Source: an uncultured Chloracidobacterium sp. | Lineage (GTDB): Bacteria > Acidobacteriota > Blastocatellia > Pyrinomonadales > Pyrinomonadaceae | Assembly (NCBI GenBank): GCA_936914845.1 | Contig: CAKZGE010000017.1 | Coordinates: forward strand, 8,656-72,655 | DNA: 64,000 nucleotides | Direction: 5' to 3' | Part shown: positions 1 to 8,289 of the stretch, piece after piece | Layout: each line of letters starts with the position of its first letter | How positions within the stretch are numbered: the first letter of the stretch is position 1 | Made by a program: the position numbers and the translations under genes | The notes under the pieces: generated by a model | Told to the model about the DNA's origin: nothing | What the model saw: only the letters and a program-made list of their open reading frames with translations | Database searches by the model: none

Positions 1-1917
1 CAGTTCCAATTGCTTACTTTCCACTTCGAGCAGCCTTTTAGATATCTCTAATTGCTCGGTTTGAATGCGAAAGGCTTCCTGCTCAAGGCGGGCGGTTCTA
101 TCGGCTTCTCTTTCCGCGATTGTGGCAATGCGATCACGCTGATCCATTCTTAGTTCGTTTGGGTCGTAGCTGCCTGCCGTTCGCAATATCCGCTGATCTA
201 ATAGAGACCGTTCGGCGGCGTTCGCAGGGTTAATGTTATCAAAGGCCCGCATCTGCCGGTCGAATCTGCTGGCGGCGTTATCACCGCCATACAAAGAGTT
301 GTTGATGCGTTTTGTGCGTTCAAAATAATCTAAATTGGCCTGAACGTTGACATTGGCTCCTAACCCAAGCAATCGCTGAAACTCTTGTTCTTGGGCGGAC
401 AGATTCCCGGCGGCTAAAGATCGTCTCATTTCAGTTCGGTCTCTGAACCGCGTCGCCAGTTCCCGGAGATCAAAAGAAGCCAAAGCAGTATCAACTCTTG
501 CTCCGAATAACTGCCGAGCATTAAATTGACGCTGGCTATTGATCGCCGCCGCCTGCATATCCTGCGGCAAACCAGCAATGTTCTTCTTTAGTTCCCCTAG
601 TGCTTTATCAGCGTCAAAGAACACCTTTACAAAGGGGTTACTGTCATTCGCCTGAGCCGCCAGCGTGACAAACGTTTCCCGATAGACACCCTGCAATTCC
701 TTGACCTTTTGCGTACCTTCCTCAACGGACTTCTTGAATGCTTCGGCTCGTGCTTTTTCGGCTGCGGCCGCTTCGTCGGCTACTTTTTTACGCCATTGGT
801 AGCTTGATTCAAAATTACGGCTGGAGGTTTCGCCATTATATTTTTCAACCGCCGCCAACTGTTCCTCGAGACGTATTTGTTCATTTACTAATTCGTTATA
901 TCGCCGCCTTCTCTCCGGGTTTTTAGGATCGTCAAAATACCCCCCTAACTCTATGATCCGCTGGCGCGTAGCAATATCCCTTCTTAATTGATCGGCTGAT
1001 TTCGTTCCTAAACTTTCCGAGAATTTACGGGCATCAGCGGCGTTTTCTCTCATTGCAGCGGCGGAGCTTATCCCTTCCTTAGCTCCTTTAACCTGCATTG
1101 CTATTGCACCGGCGATCATTTCTTCGGTTTTGAGCCGCTTTTCAGCTTCCTCCCGAACAGATTTTGACCATTGAACAAATATGTAACCGGCCGCTGCTAA
1201 CCCTCCAACGGCTCCGGCTGAGACGACCATCGATTTGCTCAAAGTGATTCCAGATGTCGCCATCGCGTCCAGAACTTGCGGCCCTTGCTGGATCAAGATC
1301 ATCGCCGGACTCATTCCCATTGCGGCGGTAGTAAAAACATCCGCACCTTGGCGGGCGATATTGAGCCTTCCATACCGCTCCGCATTATTCCTACCGCCGA
1401 GTAAACCAAGCAATCCGCCAACGTTATCTCCGGCGGCAGCTGTCCGCCCTAAATGTACGCGGTTCATTTTGGCGGTGAGACGTTCTATTTCAGATGATGC
1501 CGCTTGGGCCTGTCTCTCGATATTTGCTAATGCTTTTGCGTCTGTAGTCCGCGACGCCTCGATCTGCAACTGTTTCAGTTCTCCGTATAGCAATCGGGTC
1601 TGCTGAGCGGCTTGTCTCGCTCCAGTACCGTAGGTTTGCCAGATCGGACTATGACCGGCTGACGCAGCAAGAGCGGTATCTCGCAGCGTCTCGCGAAGCG
1701 TAACGGCTTGTCGGATGGCGTCGGCGGATAGCTTTTGTATATCATCCCCCGCTTTTTTGATCGGAGCGGCCACACTTTGGGCGGCCTGTGCGGCAAAAGC
1801 ATTATCAAATTGAACATTTGCTACTTGCCGAACTTTAGCCGCAACCGCGTCCGTGGTGCGGAAAAAATTCGCTGCATCGGCTTTGAATGTGACTACAACT
1901 TCATTGGTTGCTGGCAT
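1..1917 (-). CDS. Phage tail tape measure protein, N-terminal 639 residues (truncated by window edge)
   Basis: The minus-strand frame stays open from the ATG at 1915-1917 to the window edge. The protein sets tail length and is ejected with the DNA. The region around residues 170-225, with RYGRLNIARQGADVF and GMSPAMILIQQGPQ, resembles the TMP_2 family of prophage tape measures. It is followed by a hydrophobic stretch (VVSAGAVGGLAAAGYIF) and long Ala/Glu/Arg-rich helical sequence typical of tape measures. It lies directly downstream of the two tail assembly chaperone frames, the standard order in long-tailed phages. The C-terminus is not visible. Confidence 0.88.
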   Translation of the reverse strand, partial: MPATNEVVVTFKADAANFFRTTDAVAAKVRQVANVQFDNAFAAQAAQSVAAPIKKAGDDIQKLSADAIRQAVTLRETLRDTALAASAGHSPIWQTYGTGARQAAQQTRLLYGELKQLQIEASRTTDAKALANIERQAQAASSEIERLTAKMNRVHLGRTAAAGDNVGGLLGLLGGRNNAERYGRLNIARQGADVFTTAAMGMSPAMILIQQGPQVLDAMATSGITLSKSMVVSAGAVGGLAAAGYIFVQWSKSVREEAEKRLKTEEMIAGAIAMQVKGAKEGISSAAAMRENAADARKFSESLGTKSADQLRRDIATRQRIIELGGYFDDPKNPERRRRYNELVNEQIRLEEQLAAVEKYNGETSSRNFESSYQWRKKVADEAAAAEKARAEAFKKSVEEGTQKVKELQGVYRETFVTLAAQANDSNPFVKVFFDADKALGELKKNIAGLPQDMQAAAINSQRQFNARQLFGARVDTALASFDLRELATRFRDRTEMRRSLAAGNLSAQEQEFQRLLGLGANVNVQANLDYFERTKRINNSLYGGDNAASRFDRQMRAFDNINPANAAERSLLDQRILRTAGSYDPNELRMDQRDRIATIAEREADRTARLEQEAFRIQTEQLEISKRLLEVESKQLEL

Positions 1918-1928
1918 ATAGTCTCTCT

Positions 1929-2306
1929 TTATCCGGCGAGGCGTTTCTCGCGTTCATCGTGGCGGATCTTCTCAAGCTTAAAGGCTACGACAAAACCCGC
2001 CATTCGGCGATCAAGCTCTGTATCTGTGCGTCCTGATGCCGCTTCTACGGAATAGACGAAAGAGAGCATCGTGCTGAATCTCAATTTAAGCCGCTTAGCT
2101 TCGGTTTTCAGTATCTTTTCCCAGTCGTTCGCGATATCCCGTTCAAAGAGCTTCTTAGGTTTTTGGCGAGGGCATGAATTGCAGTATTCAAACCTCGCCG
2201 TGTCATATTTCCGCTTACTGAATCCGCAATAGGTCGGACAGTCGTCAAATTCAGATGAAACGCCTTCAAGTTGCTTGCGGTAGCGAAAGAACCGCCGCAG
2301 GAACAA
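1929..2306 (-). CDS. Tail assembly chaperone, downstream (-1) frame
   Basis: This 125-codon frame has no ATG or GTG. Its first possible start is a TTG at 2306 with no visible Shine-Dalgarno. The frame is open upstream across the end of the preceding gene, so it is probably translated as a -1 frameshift extension of that gene, like lambda gpG-T. The protein is basic and has two cysteine pairs (CPTYC and CNSC). It lies 11 bp before the tape measure start. The function is inferred from position; no domain is recognised. Confidence 0.6.
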   Translation of the reverse strand: MFLRRFFRYRKQLEGVSSEFDDCPTYCGFSKRKYDTARFEYCNSCPRQKPKKLFERDIANDWEKILKTEAKRLKLRFSTMLSFVYSVEAASGRTDTELDRRMAGFVVAFKLEKIRHDEREKRLAG

Positions 2307-2314
2307 TTTGAAGG

Positions 2315-2668
2315 CTAGGAAAAACTGACGTCCGGCGATAAAGCCTGCCGATAGCGGGCCAGCACCGCATTCACGATGCGGTGATTCTCGGCCGCATGCT
2401 CGCCAAATAGTTTCTCAATAGCTTCGGCTGGCGGATCGGATGATTCTTCCTGTCCTTTTACGGTCGGAGCCTTCACGCTCCACGATTTCAGGGCATCGAC
2501 CATCGCTTCGTATTCATGCTCGGAACGCTGGATATCGTTCATTGCGTCTGAAATATCCGAAAACCGTTCAAGAAATTGATTTTCTTCAACGACCGTTATC
2601 ATTCGCAGATAAAAGGTCGTCATATTCGGTTTATAACCGGCTGTAATACTGAATGTTCTGGGTGTCAT
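2315..2668 (-). CDS. Tail assembly chaperone, upstream frame
   Basis: A 117-residue acidic, helical protein between the major tail protein gene and the tape measure gene, the position of gpG-like tail chaperones that coat the tape measure during assembly. It ends in SPDVSFS followed by TAG. The last codons (AGT TTT TCC) form a homopolymeric slip site from which ribosomes could enter the next frame. No family is recognised by sequence alone; position and the frameshift layout support the call. Confidence 0.62.
   Translation of the reverse strand: MTPRTFSITAGYKPNMTTFYLRMITVVEENQFLERFSDISDAMNDIQRSEHEYEAMVDALKSWSVKAPTVKGQEESSDPPAEAIEKLFGEHAAENHRIVNAVLARYRQALSPDVSFS
2318..2324 (-). other. Candidate programmed -1 frameshift site (T TTT TCC)
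   Basis: On the minus strand the codons before the stop are AGT TTT TCC TAG. A P-site tRNA on TTT can re-pair perfectly one base back and continue TTC CTA GCC TTC into the downstream frame, which lacks its own ATG. Tail chaperone genes commonly use such a shift. No stimulatory pseudoknot was worked out. Confidence 0.5.
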
Positions 2669-2684
2669 TTACTCTCCTCTATTG

Positions 2685-4043
2685 TTAAACGGATGCAAGC
2701 AAAAACGCTGTACCCTGATCTAGATATGCTTCGCTGTCAAATGGCACGTTCGCTCCATCGCGGAACGGCACACCTTCAAGATTGATGATCGAATACTGAC
2801 CATCACCGACAAAACCCTCGCGATTGGTTTGGAAGCGAAGTTTGGTCTTTGGAAAGTACCATGTCGCCCGATCTCCGGGCATTCCGAAATGAAGGCGAAC
2901 CGGTACCGGAGATTGCGTCCGCTCATTCTGTGCCAGTTCATAAACGTGATCGGTCTGCGAGCCGAAAACGCTCATCTGCAGAGTGTCGGCGGGCTGATTA
3001 CCGCGGCGAAGTGTCTGCACATCCACGCTGTCAAATCCAAAGGCCGAAAGGCGGTCAACCGGAACGTTATCGGCAATGGTCGCGGTAACGCTGTTGATGT
3101 CGGTCGATTCCCATTGACTATCGATCTCGATGCGGCAATCGGTGGTCTGTAGTGCGTCAATATTGACGCATTCCGGTATCGAGAACGCGGTCTCGATGGT
3201 GTCGTATTCCCACTCGCCGACAAGGACGACCTGCAAGGTCATTTGATTATCCAAACTCGCTGAAACCGTCACCGATTCAACGACGTGGTTGATATATTTT
3301 TCGACGCGATCGATATCTTCATCCCAACCAAGTGCGAAGCTAAGGTACTTCTTGGCTTTAGTTGCCGAGCGGGCCAGGTCATGAAAATTCTGTTCACCGG
3401 GCGTTGTTTGAGCAACGACGATAGCAGGCGTTGATCCGGTCAACAATGCATCATCGACCGTGAGGAGCGGCAGATTGGCCCGTCCAAGACGGCCGGTATT
3501 TGGAAAGGTGATGGTGATCGCCGTTCCCCATGTTCCGCCAATGGTCACATCGCCCGGTTGGATATACCGCATTCGGGATGCCGTCAAAGCTGCAGCGATA
3601 TCGGCATTTGAGGCATTCCATGCAATCGGTTTGGTCGTCACCAAACGGCCTTCCAATTCAAGCGAGATAGTGAACGTACCGCCGCTGACGGTGCCGGAGC
3701 GGGTCAACGTTTGGATTTCATCGGCCGGTGTGCCGGTCGGTGCTGCTGCGGTTCCTTCTTTGAGTGCGGTCCAGCGGGCAATGATCTGCGGCGTGACTTC
3801 GTTGTAATTCAGCGTCCAGCGGGCCAACCGTGTATTGATCTTCGAATCCTGAAAATACTGATCGCGGCAATCTCTGATCTCGCGGCGGTCGATCACTTCT
3901 TCACGGGTGATCTCGCATTTATCGCGCGTATCAAGATCGGCGTTGAGCATTGCCACATCCCATGCGGGTTGGACCTTACCGGCTCCGCTGACCACAAAGA
4001 ACCGGTCGGAAAGCTGCATTCTGGTGTTTGGTGTCTCGGCCAT
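2685..4043 (-). CDS. Major tail (tube) protein with an inserted beta-rich domain
   Basis: A 452-residue protein immediately upstream of the chaperone pair, the usual place of the tail tube subunit. Residues about 108-215 (from IQTLTRSGTVSGGTFT to AIVVAQTTPGEQ) resemble a beta-sandwich module often seen in phage structural and surface proteins, with a G-D/N-V-T-I-G-G-x-W core and ITFPNTGRLGRANLPLLT. This looks like an insertion into the tube fold, probably exposed on the tail surface. Its ATG shares one base with the stop of the preceding gene (TAATG), so translation is coupled. The tube role is inferred from context. Confidence 0.65.
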   Translation of the reverse strand: MAETPNTRMQLSDRFFVVSGAGKVQPAWDVAMLNADLDTRDKCEITREEVIDRREIRDCRDQYFQDSKINTRLARWTLNYNEVTPQIIARWTALKEGTAAAPTGTPADEIQTLTRSGTVSGGTFTISLELEGRLVTTKPIAWNASNADIAAALTASRMRYIQPGDVTIGGTWGTAITITFPNTGRLGRANLPLLTVDDALLTGSTPAIVVAQTTPGEQNFHDLARSATKAKKYLSFALGWDEDIDRVEKYINHVVESVTVSASLDNQMTLQVVLVGEWEYDTIETAFSIPECVNIDALQTTDCRIEIDSQWESTDINSVTATIADNVPVDRLSAFGFDSVDVQTLRRGNQPADTLQMSVFGSQTDHVYELAQNERTQSPVPVRLHFGMPGDRATWYFPKTKLRFQTNREGFVGDGQYSIINLEGVPFRDGANVPFDSEAYLDQGTAFLLASV

Positions 4044-4351
4044 TATTTCTCTCCTTTCTTGATGAACTGTTTATAATCTGCCGGAAAGCTTTTGATAAGA
4101 AGCTCGGCATCCGGATGAAAGAAACCCTTCTGCTGAGTTTCAGCGTCCGGCAGATCGATCCGTTTCTCAGCGGTGATGATGAACGGCGGCGGCATTTTGG
4201 TTTTCCATTCGCCACCCGTCCACCGCTTGCCGACGAATATCACATTCGGCTCCGGTATTTCGTCATACCGCTGCTCAAGCGAATCTTCGTATGAATAAGT
4301 TTCCGGCTGACGGATCACCGGCTCAACTTCTTTTTCTTTCTGTTTAGCCAT
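4043..4351 (-). CDS. Small phage protein of the head-tail region, unknown
   Basis: A 102-residue charged protein starting MAKQKEKEVEPVIRQ, with a W-T-G-G-E-W core and a lysine-rich C-terminus. It sits between the tail-completion candidate and the tail tube gene, overlapping the latter by one base. The family is not recognised; its location suggests a minor structural or assembly factor. Confidence 0.6.
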   Translation of the reverse strand: MAKQKEKEVEPVIRQPETYSYEDSLEQRYDEIPEPNVIFVGKRWTGGEWKTKMPPPFIITAEKRIDLPDAETQQKGFFHPDAELLIKSFPADYKQFIKKGEK

Positions 4352-4355
4352 ATTT

Positions 4356-4928
4356 TTAACAAGCCCTCATTTGAATTTCTACTGTTTCCTCGAACCGGAC
4401 GGCCCAACCGACAATACCGGGAATGAATTTGCAGAACGCTTCATCATCGATATTTTCAACCTGCACTACCGGTGTTGTTTGCCGTCGGGTAAAGTCCGCC
4501 GAGCTTAATCCGGCGATATTCGCCTTTCGCTGAAACTCTGCTTTGATGCCCAGATAACCTTCGATGAAAAGTTCGTGAAGTTTTAATATCTGGCCATTGA
4601 AGATATCCACCGGATCATTCTCATCCTCTCGCTCCAAACCGAACTGGCGGAACATATAAAACTCATAGGTCAGACTGACCAGCGGCGAATCGGTTTGATC
4701 CGAATCTTCAAAGCGGATCGGATAAAGCCAGGTGGCTGCAATGTTCCGCATTTCGATCTCATCGGCCGTATCGGCCGCACTATCCAACGTGGCCCAAAAC
4801 TCCGAAATATCATTGCAATAAAGTGTTGCCGGTATTACAAAACCGGCTTCCGGCACATTCGCGATCATCTCCGCCAACTGCCTGCGGATGACCGTTTCGT
4901 GTTCTTTCTCGATCGGCGTTAAAGCCAT
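4356..4928 (-). CDS. Putative tail completion / head-tail joining protein
   Basis: A 190-residue acidic protein. It lies two genes upstream of the tail tube gene and downstream of the HK97 gp10-like gene, where tail terminator proteins are usually encoded. No diagnostic motif is visible, so the role is positional inference. Its 59-nt upstream gap is unusually long for this packed operon and holds a G-rich element on the coding strand. Confidence 0.5.
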   Translation of the reverse strand: MALTPIEKEHETVIRRQLAEMIANVPEAGFVIPATLYCNDISEFWATLDSAADTADEIEMRNIAATWLYPIRFEDSDQTDSPLVSLTYEFYMFRQFGLEREDENDPVDIFNGQILKLHELFIEGYLGIKAEFQRKANIAGLSSADFTRRQTTPVVQVENIDDEAFCKFIPGIVGWAVRFEETVEIQMRAC

Positions 4929-4952
4929 AATTAACCCTACCTAGTCTGAGTA

Positions 4953-4973
4953 CCCACCCCACCCAGCCTACCC
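4953..4973 (-). other. G-quadruplex-forming motif in the phage late mRNA leader
   Basis: The minus strand reads GGG-N6-GGG-N1-GGGG-N1-GGG, fitting the four-tract quadruplex rule. It lies in the 59-nt space before the gene that starts at 4928, so it would be in the mRNA upstream of that start. Only the sequence pattern supports it. Confidence 0.4.
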
Positions 4974-4987
4974 AGATTTCGTTGCTT

Positions 4988-5431
4988 TCAAGTGAGCCTT
5001 TTTATCAAATCACTTGCGACCCGAACGATCTCTTTTTGCTCGCGGGCCGCATCATCGGCGGTAATGATCGGCCGACCTAACTTCTTCTGCAATATTTCGG
5101 CGTATTGGCTGGCCAACATTTTATTGACCGGATTCCGTTTCTCGGCAATATAAACCCTTGCCGATAGATCGCCGGTGCGTTTCTGGCTTACTGCATTCAC
5201 CAGCGTCATCGTATCCGGTGATGGCCGCTGACCTTTCGCCGATGCCCGATGTGAACGGATAAAGCCCTTGCCACGCCGTCGCCGGTAAAGCCTTCCGGTG
5301 TGCGGGCCGTTCAGCATATCCTGCTGACGTTCACGCTTGAACAGCCGTGACCGTTTTGTGATCAAATTACCGATCTCACGCTTGACCGAAGCTTTATTGA
5401 AGATCGTCGATTTAAGAAACACAATGCTCAT
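4988..5431 (-). CDS. HK97 gp10-like neck / head-tail component
   Basis: A 147-residue basic protein. The middle section (TGRLYRRRRGKGFIRSHRAS followed by an A-x-G-x-x-P-S-P-D-T stretch) and the C-terminal YAEILQ...RPII...A pattern resemble HK97 gp10-type tail components, which have Tgrl, SapGe-P and ARPF-A motifs in the same order. The start overlaps the upstream stop as ATGA (5428-5431), so it is translationally coupled. The assignment rests on motif order and position. Confidence 0.6.
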   Translation of the reverse strand: MSIVFLKSTIFNKASVKREIGNLITKRSRLFKRERQQDMLNGPHTGRLYRRRRGKGFIRSHRASAKGQRPSPDTMTLVNAVSQKRTGDLSARVYIAEKRNPVNKMLASQYAEILQKKLGRPIITADDAAREQKEIVRVASDLIKRLT

Positions 5432-5847
5432 GGCTCTTCCTCCTCTTCCGGTTCAGGCAGCGGTATTGTGAACCGCTTTTCTTTTTGCCGTGTGGCGTAA
5501 AACTTCCAAAAGACAGAAGCATCGCTCGGCGGTATGCGGTCTCTCGCATCCTGTGTGATGGCATAAACATCGAGCTTTTCACCGGCAATTCCTTCGCCGT
5601 AGGCGATATAGGATGTTTGGGCGAATTTATCTTTCAAAGAACTGTCCGCATCGGCCACTATAAAAACCGTTTGGTCACGGTAGTCGCTCCAGCGGCTCCA
5701 AAAGCCGGAGGGTATTTCAGCGATAACCTCGAACTTTTGTGTTTGTCCGGCCACTTTCAAGAGAAACAACCGAACCGCCGGATTAAGCCTTCCGCGAACT
5801 TTATTGAACGCGGCCGCTCCTTTGGCGATGATCTGTTCTTTCAGCAT
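5428..5847 (-). CDS. Head-tail connector region protein, unknown family
   Basis: A 139-residue protein starting MLKEQIIAKGAAAFNKV and ending in an acidic tail (EPEEEEEP). I chose the ATG at 5847 because it shares its A with the TAA of the upstream gene (TAATG coupling); an ATG nine codons earlier at 5874 is possible. It lies between the connector-like gene and the gp10-like gene, a place often taken by head closure proteins. No motif is diagnostic. Confidence 0.55.
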   Translation of the reverse strand: MLKEQIIAKGAAAFNKVRGRLNPAVRLFLLKVAGQTQKFEVIAEIPSGFWSRWSDYRDQTVFIVADADSSLKDKFAQTSYIAYGEGIAGEKLDVYAITQDARDRIPPSDASVFWKFYATRQKEKRFTIPLPEPEEEEEP

Positions 5848-6215
5848 TAGCGGCAATATCCTCCACCGAACCATTTCAGGCTCGTTATTTCTGCGGCTCC
5901 GGCCAGATTTCCGCTTTCATCAAGCAATAAGGGCAGTCCGTAGCGTGCTCGCAGACGGTTCCGCAAGTCCAGACGGGCATTTGTCGCGGCGCCTTCAAAG
6001 AACTCGATAGTATCGATCCGTTTGATATCTCCGGCGTCCGTTCCCACACTCGACCATGCTGCAATATCGGTGAGCGAAGCCGCCCATTTGGCATTGATCA
6101 GATCTTGATCGCTTCCGGCTGAGATCAATGCCAATACATCATCGGCCGGGATCATGGCGATCTCGGCAAAGGTAACCATCTGAGCCGCTGTCGGTGTCGG
6201 TGTTGGAGTGGCCAT
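5847..6215 (-). CDS. Putative head-tail adaptor (gp6-like)
   Basis: A 122-residue protein with a TP-rich N-terminus (MATPTPTPTAAQMV) and helical segments containing FAEIAMIPADDVLALI. Genes of this size just after the capsid module usually encode the first head-tail adaptor. The C-terminus ends SLKWFGGGYCR. Function is inferred from position only. Confidence 0.5.
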   Translation of the reverse strand: MATPTPTPTAAQMVTFAEIAMIPADDVLALISAGSDQDLINAKWAASLTDIAAWSSVGTDAGDIKRIDTIEFFEGAATNARLDLRNRLRARYGLPLLLDESGNLAGAAEITSLKWFGGGYCR

Positions 6216-6236
6216 TGGCTAATTACCCCCTCTGGC

Positions 6237-6458
6237 TTACGCGTTGGTCAAAAACTGCCACTTCGAACCATCGGAGACAAAGATGCTGTTGCGTCCGGTC
6301 GCATGCGTAGTTACCGCGAATGATCCGGCCGGAGCTGTGGTTGTTGTGGTATTGGCGGTAATGGCCGTTGTTAATTGGTAGATCTGTTTGCCGTTGGCGA
6401 GAGTGGCGAACGCTGCATAGGCGTTCTTAAATATCTTCTTTAGGTCGCTGAATCGCAT
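6237..6458 (-). CDS. Small phage structural-region protein
   Basis: A 73-residue protein with a threonine-rich centre (ITANTTTTTAPAGSFAV) and the C-terminal pattern G-R-N-S-I-F-V-S-D-G-S-K-W-Q-F. The latter resembles a short beta motif found in phage fibre and capsid accessory proteins. The function is unknown. It lies in the operon between the capsid and adaptor genes. Confidence 0.5.
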   Translation of the reverse strand: MRFSDLKKIFKNAYAAFATLANGKQIYQLTTAITANTTTTTAPAGSFAVTTHATGRNSIFVSDGSKWQFLTNA

Positions 6459-6515
6459 TTGATAACCTCCTACACTATTTCAGAACTGAGGGCGGGCTTG
6501 GAATGATGCCGCCGT

Positions 6516-6713
6516 TTATTTAACCTTTGTCTTTGGTGCTTCCTCGCTTTCAATCGAACCTGAGGCGAATTCACCGATCACGATACCGTCGTTTTTGAGC
6601 CGGTTGAACTGTTCTGCGGTCAGCACTTTTGATAATTCATCTTCCTGTCCGGCGATATAAACGATGTTATCAACGCGAACCGAACCGATGATCTCAAATT
6701 TTTTCTTTGCCAT
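6516..6713 (-). CDS. Small phage protein downstream of the capsid gene
   Basis: A 65-residue protein, MAKKKFEIIGSVRVDNIVYI..., with a beta-rich N-terminal half and a charged tail. It follows the capsid gene and is not recognised; many phages have a small protein at this position. Confidence 0.5.
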   Translation of the reverse strand: MAKKKFEIIGSVRVDNIVYIAGQEDELSKVLTAEQFNRLKNDGIVIGEFASGSIESEEAPKTKVK

Positions 6714-6765
6714 GATGATAAATGTTGAGTGGGGCGATGTTTCACGCCCCGAAAAGAACTAGACC

Positions 6766-7818
6766 CTAGAAGCCGACATCCATCACGAACATCTTCTGTT
6801 CGTCAGGGATCGGAGCGGCATTCATCTGCACTTCGACCGAAAGCTCACGGCCATTATTGTGCTCTTCGTAGAACACTGTCTGGCCGTTGATGTCGATCTT
6901 TGCCTGCGGCAATTGCCGGGCAATTTCCATTGCTCGGACTATCGGAGCAAATGCGGCGATGCCGACAATTCCGCCTGCCGGAACAGCAGCGATCCGCTGT
7001 GCCGTCCAGACCTTAACGGCCGTGCTGGCGGTTCCGCCGTCGGTGAATTCCTCGACCGTATCTTCCATTGGATAGAAGCGGAAAGAACTTCCGAGATCAT
7101 CCTGAATACGCTGCTCAAGCTGAACAAAGGTCATTTTTGCACCGCCCGCCAGATCAGGGGCATCGGCCAGCACTTCTTTGACGAAGTTGCGGCGGCAGAT
7201 AAGGCCCTGAATACCTCCGACAGCATTGATCGCGTCATCAAGCCATGCCAGCAGATTATCGTAAGCATTCTGACCGGCATCATTCCAAGCGGTACCCGCC
7301 GTTTGGTAACGGGCCACGTCAAAGCCGAATGACGCCTGAAAGGTCTCCGTTGCGTTCTGCGGGTTACGCTGAACCAGAACACCTTGGGCCCAAGCTTTGA
7401 AAGTATCAAGCTCTAAGCGACGATAGTTTGCCATGGCAATGGCATCAACCCGGCCCGGTACGGTGGACTGCATAATATCCTGAATGATCTGGGCATTGCC
7501 CATTGTCCGCTCATTGAGTTTCTGCAATTCATACTCATCCCAGGTGTAATTACCTTCGATCGGAACGATCGAGACCTTGCGGCGGTTCGGCGTTTTAATC
7601 GGAACCAAGCGGCCTCGCTGATTCCATTCGCGGCGGTCGGTGGCCGGGCGATGATCAAGCGTTGTAACGTCTTCCAGATCGACAGAATCGACCGGAGTAC
7701 GTCGGAAAAAGGTGTCCCACTTCAACCGGCCGTTATCATTCGGTGAAATGGTCTGAGCCCGAACCGTCAAAGCGGCGGGCGATGTTTCAAGTGCACTGGT
7801 CCAAGAAAATGTGCTCAT
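6766..7818 (-). CDS. Major capsid protein (HK97 fold predicted)
   Basis: A 350-residue protein preceded by a scaffold gene and a decoration-type gene, the standard capsid module order. Sequence features match lambda-E-type capsid proteins: an early loop with FFRRTPVDSVDLEDV, a central helical domain (DTFKAWAQGVLVQ) and C-terminal strands ending EQKMFVMDVGF. Length is typical for this group. It would form the icosahedral shell together with the decoration protein encoded upstream. Confidence 0.8.
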   Translation of the reverse strand: MSTFSWTSALETSPAALTVRAQTISPNDNGRLKWDTFFRRTPVDSVDLEDVTTLDHRPATDRREWNQRGRLVPIKTPNRRKVSIVPIEGNYTWDEYELQKLNERTMGNAQIIQDIMQSTVPGRVDAIAMANYRRLELDTFKAWAQGVLVQRNPQNATETFQASFGFDVARYQTAGTAWNDAGQNAYDNLLAWLDDAINAVGGIQGLICRRNFVKEVLADAPDLAGGAKMTFVQLEQRIQDDLGSSFRFYPMEDTVEEFTDGGTASTAVKVWTAQRIAAVPAGGIVGIAAFAPIVRAMEIARQLPQAKIDINGQTVFYEEHNNGRELSVEVQMNAAPIPDEQKMFVMDVGF

Positions 7819-7851
7819 TTTTTATTCGCTCTCCTTATTACGGTTCAAGAT

Positions 7852-8253
7852 TTACGTTCTGGTCAGATGCAGTTCGCTTCCGGCCAGATCAAAGCCCGCG
7901 ATCTCGTTGGCCGTGTAGGCCCGACCAAGGTTATCCTCGGCGATATCGCGGTTAACGATGCCGTGCGTCATGACGGCAACAAAACAGTCCGTGGCGGCGG
8001 CGATATCGCCCGATGAATTGCTGGCCGCGACCTTTACCGGACCGATGGTCACGCCATATACGGCAACCGAGGAGCCAACAAGCTCTCCATCCTTAGCGAA
8101 CGGAACGCCCGGTTTAAGAAAGCCGTTGGCGTCGATTTCATTGGTCGTCAGGTCTGATATATCAACCTTGACCACATCCGTTGCAAGGATCTGCCCGACA
8201 TTCACCGGAGCATGTGCCAATCCGCCGGTAGTTTTACTAATTGCTAAAGGCAT
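7852..8253 (-). CDS. Head decoration / capsid-stabilising protein
   Basis: A 133-residue glycine- and alanine-rich beta protein with VYGVTIGPVKVAASNSSGDI, resembling capsid decoration proteins of the DUF2190/gpD kind. It is encoded between scaffold and major capsid genes, as such proteins usually are. The role is inferred from size, composition and place. Confidence 0.6.
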   Translation of the reverse strand: MPLAISKTTGGLAHAPVNVGQILATDVVKVDISDLTTNEIDANGFLKPGVPFAKDGELVGSSVAVYGVTIGPVKVAASNSSGDIAAATDCFVAVMTHGIVNRDIAEDNLGRAYTANEIAGFDLAGSELHLTRT

Positions 8254-8289
8254 TTCTGAATCTCCTTATCTAAAAGTTTTACTCGTTGC

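Noticed and set aside
1235..1606. Plus-strand open frame opposite the tape measure gene
   Set aside because: It mirrors a minus-strand gene with clear tape-measure sequence and has no family-like content.
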